Assembly: GCA_023807065.1 (NCBI GenBank)
Contig: JAJJLU010004643.1
Coordinates: 1 to 10,835 of the forward strand
Direction of reading: 5' to 3'
Length of the DNA: 10,835 bases
Source of the DNA: Isotricha intestinalis
Lineage: Eukaryota > Ciliophora > Litostomatea > Vestibuliferida > Isotrichidae
Shown: one piece after another, positions 1 through 8,815 of the stretch
How positions within the stretch are numbered: the stretch's first letter is position 1
Layout: each line of letters opens with the position of its first letter
Program-made: the position numbers and the translations under genes
Notes under the pieces: generated by a model
Database searches by the model: none
The model's input: the letters and a program-made list of their open reading frames with translations, nothing else
What the model was told of the DNA's origin: nothing

Positions 1-1020
1 AAATATAATGAATTAATGTTTTATTTTTTATTTATCATATATTTATTTATTTTTCGTTTCAAAATATATCATTTTTAAATTCATTCAAATTAAGCCTTCA
101 TATAACTTATTATTTCATAATTTAAACAAACTTCCAAAATTATTTTTAAAAAAATAAATTTTAGTGAAATTTTCTAATAACGAAGAAGTAAAAGAGGAAT
201 CAAATCAATATAAGAATGAGAAATAAATTATGAAATATTTGATATTAATTTGAAAGAAAGGAATTTAAATAAAATAAGAATATAAAATAATGAATTAATT
301 GGTGTTTATTCTCAACATATTAAAAAATAATTTCTTAAATAAAAGACTCAATAAAATTAAATATTTTAGTGTTTTAATAAGTGAATATATTATATCATTT
401 TTTAATTGATGTTTCATTAATATCTCCTATTATGAATTATTAGGATATACAAGAATTCATTCTTCTAGAATGTTATTTTCTTTGAACAATAATTAATTTA
501 TGATTTCACATATAAAGTAATATCATTAATATTTATAATTTAATCAATGAAATGTTAAAATAAAATATATTTAAATATTTGAAAATATCAGAAAATCAAT
601 AAAAATAGAGTTGAAAAAAAGACAAAAATCCTAACATTAATTTTTAAAGAAAGAAAAAGAGATTGATTATAATAATATTATTGATAAATTTATATTATTA
701 AAGTAAATATAAAAATGAATATTTTGAGTGGAAATAAGATAATTTGAAAAAGAAATAAAGTTTATAAGGAAATATTTTGATGTTATTGATAAATAATGAA
801 GTTAAGATATTTATTTCCCATTAAAATAAATTGAAATGAGTTGAAATTGAATTCTTTTTTATGATAAAATTATAAAATATATTTTTTAAAAATATTTACT
901 TTTTATAAATTAATATAAATGATTAATCAAAAATTCATATTATTTTTTATTCATTTTAAAAAACAGTTGTTAATTTGAAAAATTTACATATTAAAAATTA
1001 ATAATTTAATCTAATAATGA
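1..1020. other. AT-rich intergenic region without a supportable gene
   Basis: This 1-kb stretch is almost entirely A and T and holds no open frame of convincing length on either strand. It begins directly after the stop codon of the topoisomerase II gene on the minus strand, so its right end must contain that gene's 3' untranslated region and cleavage site, but no specific signal stands out. I see no tRNA-like or rRNA-like block. Short protein-like stretches can be read on the plus strand around 290-340 and 640-780 (for example NNELIGVYSQHIKK, starting near 291), but TAA or TGA codons cut them every few residues. A decayed gene cannot be told apart from chance in DNA this AT-rich. Confidence 0.6.
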
Positions 1021-4000
1021 TTATTCATCCTCAATAATTTTACTTTTACCATCCATAAATTCCATATTTTCTAATATTTCATCTAAAGGACCTCTAGTTT
1101 TTTTATTATCAGTCAAAGTAAAATCTTTTTCTTTTTTATTTTTTAATCTATCTTTTAAACTAGGTCTAAAAACTTCTTCAATATTTTTATTATTAGTATT
1201 ATATTCACTTTCAATAGTTGAAGGAGAATTTTTCCTTTTATTATTTTTCTTTTTCACTTGCTCATTATTTAATATATCTTCTTTATTTTTCTTATTATTC
1301 TTCCTATTGTTTCTTTTTGTATTTTTTTGAATTTTACTATTATTTTTATTAATAATAATATTTTGTTCTTCTTCCCATTTTTCAAATTTATCAAGAGCTA
1401 ATAATAATTCATCTAAATCATTCATCCATAAATGTTCTCTATCAGTCTTTTCTAAATCACTAAATTCTTTTTCTTTTTCTTCTTTTTGTTTAAGTAATTC
1501 TTCAACTTTTTCAAAAGTTAAACTCCAAAGAGGCATAGTTAATAAATAATCATATTCTTTAGCTGGAACTTTTTGTTTAATTTCAGATTTTTTATTATCA
1601 TTTATTTTTCCTAAATTATCTTCTTCATTTTCTTCATTTTCATTTTGAAGATTTTGATTTACTATTTCTATTTCTGCTTCTTCTTCTTCTTTTGATTTTT
1701 TTCTTAATTTTTCTAATTTTGACATTGTATCATAACCAGAATCTAACAATTCATTTACTAAAATTGCTCTTTTTTTATTCTTTAATATTAATTCTTCTGA
1801 AATAACAGCTTTAATAAATCTAACTTTATTTGATAAAATCCCTAAATCTTTTTTTAATATAGATAACATATATACTTTTCTTTTATCATATAATTCTAAT
1901 CTTAAATCATAAAAAATATTTAATATTTCTTCTATTGACGTATATCTTTTTATTTTACCGTTTTGATCAAATAAAACCATATTGGTTAAAGATAATGTAC
2001 TTTGTAAACCAAAAGTTTTTATAAGTAAAGTATCGTTTTCTTTAAATTTCTCAGTAAATTCAGGAAGAAATTTAATTTCAAAATGAACTTTATTATTAGA
2101 ATGATTTTGTTTTATATCTTCTAATATAATAGGTTTCTTTTTTTTTTCCTTTGATTTTTCTTCATTTCCATCATTATTCTTATTTTTTTTTCCTTTACCT
2201 TTCTTTCCTTTTTTATCATTATCTTTATCTTCAATAACTTCAATTCCCATAAATCCCTGAAGAAAATTTTTATAATCCCTTGTCCATTTTTTTAAAGGAA
2301 TTTCAATAATATGTAATACATTAGGATCTTTTTCATCCCAATAATATTTACCATTAACAATATAAGAACCATTTCCTTTTTTACTATCTTCAATAATATC
2401 ACCAGTAAATCCTTTATACCAAGGATGCATTTTTGTGAAATTACCTCCATTTAATTTATTTTTCAAATTTTGTATTATTTCTCTTGGATTAAAACAAGGT
2501 ACATTTGTACTCCATCCTGTACCAATTCCTTCAGTTCCATTTACTAATATCATTGGTATTATAGGTAAATAATAATTAGGTTCTATTTTTTGTCCTTCTT
2601 CAACAATATAATTCATTAATGGGAAATCATTACTATTAAATATATGACGAGTAACCTTATTTAATGAAGTATATATATATCTTGCACTCGCACAATCTTT
2701 ACCTCCTAAATTTCTTGTACCAAATTGTCCAATAGGCATTAATAAATTTATATTATTTGTACCTACATAATTTTGACTCATTCCTACTATTGTTGAAGCT
2801 AAACTTTGTTCTCCATGATGATATGCTGAATGTTCACTTATATATCCTATTAATTGAGCTACTTTTACTTCATCTTTTAAATTTCTTTTAAAACAACCAT
2901 ATAATATTTTCCTCTCTGATGGTTTCAATCCATCACATAATGATGGTATTGATCTTTGATTATCATATAATGAAAATAATACTAATTCTCTATTTATAAA
3001 TTCTTGATATGATATTTTATCAATATCTAAATCTAAAGGAGGAGAATTTGGATCAAATTTCATTAACCAATTTTTCCTTTCTTCAGTTTTTTTTTTATTA
3101 AAAGCCATATCAATACTTTCATCATCAATATCATTAGTATAATCAAAATCAATTCTATGTTTATCTATATTAGAAAAATATTCTTGAGCTTCTTTACTAG
3201 TTGAAGTTCCCAAACCTTTATAATATTTAATTTTAAAACCTTTAATATTCTTATTTCTTTTTTCTACCCATTGTTTATATTCAGGTAAAGTATAAAAAGA
3301 ATAAATTTCATTTCCTTTACTCGCTTTAATAATAGGAGTAATAAATTGTTTTAAAAATCCATTAATTTTAATTAAACTAGGCCAAAAAGTATGAATAAAA
3401 TTAATAATTAATCCTTTAATATGACTACCATCAACATCTTGATCAGTCATTATCATAATAGAACCATATCTTAAGTTTTTAACATCAGTATAATTTTCTC
3501 CAATTCTAATTCCTAATATTTTCATTAAATATTGAACTTCTTGATTTTTGGCAATTTTATTAGGAGGTGCTTCTCTAACATTAAGCATTTTACCTCTTAA
3601 AGGAAAACAACCAAAAGTATCTCTTCCAACAACTTCAATTCCTGCCATTGCTAAACTTTTAGCAGAATCTCCTTCTGTTAATATTAAAGTACATTTATCT
3701 GAATTTCTTGTTCCTGCTAAATTTGCATCATCTAATTTTTCTATTCCTAATAATCTTACTGATTTTTTATTTTTTCCATTCAATTTCTTCAAACATCTTT
3801 CTTCTTCTCTTGTTTTGGCATATCTTAAACACCTCTCTATTATACCAGAATTTAATATTTGTTTTACATATTTATCACTTAAATCAAATGAACTTCCAAA
3901 TTCATCCTTTTTTGTTGTTAATGTTTCTTTTGTTTGAGAATCAAAAGCTGGATTTTCAATTAAGCAATTTACAAATATCCAAATATGTTGTTTAACATGT

Positions 4001-5031
4001 TGTGGTTTAATATTTAAAGTTTTATTTTTTTTTTGAATAACTTCTAATATTTTTTGAACAATTTTATCAGTAACATAATTAACATGAGTTCCTCCTTTTG
4101 AAGTACTTATAGAATTAACAAATGAAACTTGTTGAAATTGACTTTCAGAAAGTGACATTCCAATTTCCCATCTTTCATTAGGTTGTTCATAATATATTAT
4201 TGCATCTTCTTCATCTTCATCTTTTATTGCATTTGTATACATACTAATATAATCTTGAAAATTTCTTATGTTTATTTTTTCTTCATTATAATATACATTC
4301 ACACTTTTTGGTGTCACTCCTGACATATCATATACTCTTTTTATAAATAATGATATTATATCATTGTCTAATTTATCCATTTTAAATTTTTGTAAATCTG
4401 GTTGAAATGTTATACAAGTGAAATCTTCTTTATTATATTTTTTTATTTCTGGTTCTGTGACTTTTAACATATTATTTGAAAAAATTTGTTTATATATTTT
4501 CCCATTTTTTTTATCTGCTGTTTCTACTATAAATTTTTTACTAAATATATTTGTTAATTTTGCACCATAACCATTTCTACCTCCTGTTGTTTTTTTTATA
4601 TCATCATTATAATTTGATGAAGTTAATAAATTACCAAAAATTAATTGAGGTACATAAATATTATATTCTTTATGTATTTCAATTGGAATCCCTTTCCCGC
4701 CATTTTTAACACTAATACTATTATTTTCTTTATCAATTGTAACTTTGATATATTTCATTGTTTTATCTCCTATTTATTTTAGTTATATATTATATATATT
4801 TTTACTTTGATAATTATCTGCTGCGTTCACTAATATTTCATCGAATATTTTAAATAATCCTGGAACATAGGAAACTTCTCTATATTCTAATTTTTTTTCT
4901 TCTTCGTTAAATACCCAAAGTTTTTCTTTTTGAAATTCTAAACTTCCAACATAAGTATCTGGACGAGAGAGGATGTGTTCGTATTGAGATAATTTTTTAT
5001 ATGTTTCTTCTACTGGTCTATCATCTGACAT
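1021..5031 (-). CDS. TOP2: DNA topoisomerase II (type IIA), two exons
   Basis: ATP-dependent nuclear enzyme that passes one DNA duplex through a transient double-strand break, needed to separate sister chromatids. Exon 1 is 5031-4806 and exon 2 is 4769-1021; joined they give 1324 residues and end in TAA. The GHKL ATPase is seen as DEILVNAADN (64-73), NGGKGIP (98-104) and GGRNGYGAK (138-146), followed by the QTK loop (354-356) that contacts ATP. The toprim domain has EGDSAKS (441-447), PLRGK (465-469) and DQDVDGSH (518-525), giving the metal-binding acidic residues. The winged-helix domain has GQFGTR (756-761) and the catalytic tyrosine Y773 in SARYIYT, with IGTGWST at 824-830. A Lys/Gly-rich insert lies at about 925-959. 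The C-terminal 100 or so residues are Lys/Asn-rich low complexity, as is usual for the family, and probably carry nuclear-localisation signals. The length is slightly below the usual 1400-1500. The start at 5031 gives a short leader before the conserved YKKLSQYEHILSRPDTYVGS block and has A at -3. Identity is secure. Confidence 0.96.
4770..4805 (-). other. 36-nt spliceosomal intron in the topoisomerase II gene
   Basis: On the minus strand the intron opens with GTAAAA at 4805 and closes with TAG at 4770. An ACTAAAA branch-point-like motif lies just before the acceptor. It is phase 1. Removing it joins ...NAADNYQ to RDKTMKYIKV, which restores the conserved GHKL region; the yeast enzyme has RD and then M at the same spacing. 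Without splicing, the frame stops a few codons after the junction, and the downstream ATG at 4758 would give a protein lacking half of its ATP-binding site. The acceptor is a tandem TAG/GAG, so splicing 3 nt later is formally possible. Confidence 0.93.
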
Positions 5032-5188
5032 TTTTTTAAATTTAAATTTAATTTTTTTTGGTTCAATATTTAAATATTTTTTTAATTAAAAGTATTTTTT
5101 TAATTATTTATTTAATTTTTTAATCAGATTTTTTTAATAAAAGGAAAATTTACTTTTTTCAATTAAATAGATAATAACAAAAGAATAT

Positions 5189-6247
5189 TCAAAGGAAATC
5201 ATCATCAGGATTTTTATTGTCCTTATTATCCTTATTATTATTATCATTATTTTCATTATTATTATCTTCTTTTTTAGAATCAGTATTATTCTCTTCATTT
5301 TTTTTAACTTCATTTTCATTAGTATTATTAACATTATTTTTTTCATTATTATTATCTCCTTCATTATTGATTTGATTAGCAGCTTCTTCTTCTTTTTTTT
5401 TATATAATTCTTGAAGTCCTCTCAACATATTATTTTCAAAAAGAGTATAACAAGAACCAACACAAAATGTAAAATCTTTTTTATTTAAATTCTTAATAGA
5501 ATTCATTAATTTCCTTAAATCACCAACATCCTCTTTAGTATCACTATAATTTAACTCATACATTTTACTAATAATATCTTCCACTAAATAATCTTCTCCA
5601 TTTAATATTCTTAATATTGCTAATTTAACATACATTTGATTAATTTTATACATATCTTTTTTTTCAAATTTTAATTGTGATTTAATATAATTATCAGTCA
5701 TTCCAATTGCTTGAGAAAATTTTTTGGCTCCACATAATACATCTAAAAATTTTGTAAAGACTTTTTCTCCTGCAATTCTAACTAAATTATTATCTGCAGA
5801 ATCTTCACATTCTTTTAAACAAAGAGATAATATTCTTTCTGCTATATCATATTTTTTTTCTGTTAAAAATTTATCTGATTCATCTATATATAACTTTATT
5901 GCTTGTTGATTTTTTCCTGCTACTTTATATTGATAAGCTGCTTTTTGTAAATTTTCTATTCCATTTTCAATGGAATTTAAATCAAAAAAGTATATTTCTG
6001 ATATTTCTAAAAAACAATTTCCAGCTGCGAAAAAATCATTTATTTTTTTATTACATATTATTGCTTGATTAAATGCTTCTATGCTTTTTGGAAATAAATT
6101 TAACTTTTTATATAATTTTGCAGCATCTGTAAATTTTTCTACTCCTTCTAAATAATCTGCAGAAAATTTCAATTTAAAAAAACTCTTTGTTATTGCTTTT
6201 TGACCTTCTTTATATTTATCATCTGCTTCTTTTTGATTTACATTCAT
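5189..6247 (-). CDS. NAPG: Gamma-SNAP-like soluble NSF attachment protein
   Basis: Cytosolic adaptor of the SNAP family, which links NSF to SNARE complexes so that they are taken apart after membrane fusion. The 352-residue product begins with helical TPR-like pairs. The stretch FFKLKFSADYLEGVEKFTDA (about 23-42) followed by AAKLYKKL matches the gamma-type pattern (FLKWKPDYDSAA...Y..AA..FK) better than alpha-SNAP. Further helical repeats run through about 290, including AAYQYKVAGKNQQAIKLY (104-121). The core of about 290 residues is near the usual length. It is followed by an extra tail (291-352) made almost only of Asn, Glu, Asp and Lys, ending in DDDFL. SNAPs typically end in an acidic stretch plus a hydrophobic residue that stimulates NSF, so the end may be functional. 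No intron is evident. The start at 6247 lies in an A-rich context. Neighbours: topoisomerase II 157 nt downstream and kinesin 123 nt upstream, same strand. Family assignment is good; gamma versus alpha is less certain. Confidence 0.82.
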   Translation of the reverse strand: MNVNQKEADDKYKEGQKAITKSFFKLKFSADYLEGVEKFTDAAKLYKKLNLFPKSIEAFNQAIICNKKINDFFAAGNCFLEISEIYFFDLNSIENGIENLQKAAYQYKVAGKNQQAIKLYIDESDKFLTEKKYDIAERILSLCLKECEDSADNNLVRIAGEKVFTKFLDVLCGAKKFSQAIGMTDNYIKSQLKFEKKDMYKINQMYVKLAILRILNGEDYLVEDIISKMYELNYSDTKEDVGDLRKLMNSIKNLNKKDFTFCVGSCYTLFENNMLRGLQELYKKKEEEAANQINNEGDNNNEKNNVNNTNENEVKKNEENNTDSKKEDNNNENNDNNNKDNKDNKNPDDDFL

Positions 6248-6370
6248 TTTTTTATTTTTTATATATTATTATATAAATAATTATTTGTTTTATTTATATT
6301 TTTTTTTGATTTATTGAATATAAAATAATTAAAAAAACAATAAGTTAAAATATTAAATTATATTATTTTA

Positions 6371-6833
6371 TTATTTTGTCATATCATCCATTCTTTTTGC
6401 AGTTAAAGTTCTTAAAGTTGAAAAAAATATAGTTTCTAAATCTTTTATTTTGGAATCATATAATTCTCTTAATTTTTTTAATGTATTATTATGTTCATTT
6501 GTTATTGTCATTATTGATGAATTCCCTTCAATTAATTCAACTGTATCCATATTTGCATTTCTTGTTTTTTGAATTTTTTTTCTATAATAATTTTCAATAT
6601 AACTTTTATAATAGTCCATTGTCTTTTCTAAAGTATCCATTTTTGATTCATATGTTGTTTTTAAATTTTTTACATTTTCTTCAAAATTATTATTTGATTG
6701 AGGTTGATAATTTAATGTTATTGAATTATATATTGTTCCATTTTTAATTTTTTCTATAATATCATCATTACCAAAATTAGCTATTTCATTTATTTCATAT
6801 TGATTTATATTTATATTATTATTATTTTTTTTC

Positions 6834-6891
<58 letters not shown>

Positions 6892-8698
6892 CAATATCAT
6901 TAGAATTAATTATATTTATATTTTGATTAACAGGATTAATATTTTTACTTTTCAATTTAATTTCTTCTTTTTTAATATTTTTTTCTTCAACAAAATTATT
7001 TCCTGTAGTAATTATATTACTATTAGTATTTTTAATACTTGGGTCATTTGAAATTGTATTATGAAGGGTTTTAATTTTATTAGCATAATCTGTTTTGAGT
7101 GATAATAAGGCATTTTTATATTCTTGTGATAATTTATTTGTTTCATCTTGCCATTGATTTATATGTTCAATACTACCATCTGAATATTGTAAAATAACAT
7201 TATCTATATAATTATTTTCATCATCATTAATTCGATTATTAGAAAAATTTGGATTAAAAGTAACTTTTAATTCATTATTATTATTAATTAAATTTGTATT
7301 ATTTTGATTAGTGAAATTAGGATTAAATGTTTGTATCATATTATTATTATTTCCTAATTGTTTCTTTAATGTATCTATTTCCTTTTTATATTCATCACTC
7401 TTCATTTTTTCATTAAAATATAAATTCCTATAATTTTCAACTTCAATATTATTATCTCCTTCACTAAAATTATTAGGACTATAATAACCTCCATCATCAA
7501 TATTATTTTTTTGATTTAATAATTCATTTTTCAATCTCTTAACTTCATTTTTATAAAATTCAATCTTTCCTTTCTCGTCTAAAAATTCATTAACATTAGG
7601 TTTTAATTTAACATTTTTAGCTCTCATAGCAAATCTCAAAGTACTTAAAGTTTGATAATAATTTAAAGAAGCTGGACTAACAGTACAAATTATAGTAGTC
7701 ATTGAATTTCCTCCTAAAGCTTGAGATAATAATCTAGTTAATTTAGAATCTCTATAAGGAATATAATTATTTTTTTTATTTTCTGCTAATTTATTTATTA
7801 CATTTGCTAAAACAAATAAACTTTTATTTATATAACCTGTTTCCCCAGTTCCTTCATTTTTATTTTCATATTCATTTATTCTTTCAGAACCTGCTAAATC
7901 AATTAAATTTAAACAAGAATATTTATTTTTAGAATAATCTAAATTATCATCATTTTCTTTTTTAATTTCAGTACTTTCAATGAATATTTGAAAAATAGAA
8001 TGTGAACGAGAAGAATATTCATTAATTAAGGTTTCTCTATATTTCCTATTTTCTTCTCCAAAATCTTTAATTCCAATCCCATCATTAAAATTATTAATTT
8101 TAACTCTTTTTGCTCCAGCAACAACTACCCCATATTTATTATCATCAATTAATTTTAAATAATTAGCATCAGTTAATAAATCATGTATATTTTCATTATA
8201 TATTTCAATATAAGAGCAATAGACATTATAACTAATATTTTCATTATCATTATTTTCAATAAATCTAAACACATCTCTCAAACTACAAGGTAATATTCCT
8301 GGACTATTTGGACTTCCTAACATTGTGAAAGTTTTTCCGCTTGTAGTTTGGCCATACATAAATATTGAACTATTAATTCCATTTATTACACTTTTTGTTA
8401 CATCTTTACACATATCTTTATATATATTTTGAGTTATTGAATTTGGGGAATAAACTTTATCAAATGAAAATTTTTGAGGAGAATAAATTGAATCTATTAA
8501 TGCTTTTTTCATTTCTTTATTATTTTTCTTATTATTTTGTATTGATAATGTGTAAGATTCACTTAATAATTCATGTGGATCACTATAAAAGTTTGTTGTT
8601 GTTATTGTGTTTTCAATTTCGTCTGTTTGCCAAAATTCAACGTCTTCGTGTTGAAGGAGAGGACGCATTCTTATACAGACTTTTATATTTTGAGACAT
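6371..8698 (-). CDS. Kinesin motor protein, kinesin-7 (CENP-E-like) type
   Basis: Microtubule-based ATPase motor of 775 residues with an N-terminal motor domain (about 3-370). Motifs: P-loop GQTTSGKT (116-123), IEIYNENIHDLL (164-175), switch I SSRSH (229-233), switch II DLAGSE (267-272) and YRDSKLTRLLSQALGG (315-330). The motor is followed by the neck-like KPNVNEFLDEKG (366-377), the pattern typical of kinesin-7. An Asn/Lys-rich insert (about 38-75) sits between the first strands of the motor. The tail has short coiled-coil segments (about 376-396, 425-448, 520-550, 670-710, 733-765), a poly-Asn run (604-621), a duplicated TFNPNF motif (457 and 480) and three related LK.xY..K segments. Kinesin-7 members usually act at kinetochores or the spindle, but this tail is far shorter than CENP-E, so the cargo is unknown. 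The start at 8698 gives MSQNIKVCIRMRPL, the canonical first strand. Motor identity is certain; the subfamily is likely. Confidence 0.93.
6836..6889 (-). repeat. Perfect (AAT)18 trinucleotide microsatellite in the kinesin gene
   Basis: Eighteen uninterrupted ATT units on the plus strand read as AAT on the coding strand and encode Asn 604-621 of the kinesin tail. Three Lys codons and a second, shorter Asn-rich block follow it in the protein. Every unit is the same codon, which points to recent expansion by replication slippage rather than selection on the codons. The tract is in frame, so length changes of whole units leave the reading frame intact. Confidence 0.95.
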
Positions 8699-8815
8699 GT
8701 TTATTTTGATTATTTTTTATTTTTTTTATTGAAAATTGAAAAATTATGTTTTTATTGACTTTTTTATTATAATTAAAAATTATTTTTTTATTTAGTTTTT
8801 TTAAGGGAATTTAAA
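8699..8815. promoter_or_regulatory. Divergent intergenic spacer, presumed shared promoter region
   Basis: These 117 nt separate the start codons of the minus-strand kinesin and the plus-strand CS-domain gene, so both promoters and both 5' untranslated regions must fit here. The sequence is made of T-rich and A-rich runs with very few G or C bases. I see no distinctive factor-binding site, and a TATA element cannot be called against this background. The role is inferred from position only. Confidence 0.4.

Noticed and set aside
3548..3995. Two overlapping plus-strand open frames inside the topoisomerase II gene
   Set aside because: They are antisense to strongly conserved topoisomerase sequence and have only AT-rich, hydrophobic shadow composition.
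5134..5364. Minus-strand 76-codon frame rich in Ile, Met and Lys
   Set aside because: It overlaps the Asn/Glu-rich 3' end of the gamma-SNAP gene in another frame; its composition is what shifted AAT/GAA codons give.
6481..7051. Plus-strand frames of Ile/Phe/Leu that look like membrane segments
   Set aside because: They are the antisense of Asn/Lys-rich kinesin tail, including the AAT microsatellite, which reads as poly-Ile on the other strand.
8395..8758. Plus-strand frames of 61 and 104 codons opposite the kinesin start
   Set aside because: They are antisense to the conserved start of the motor domain and have no recognisable features.
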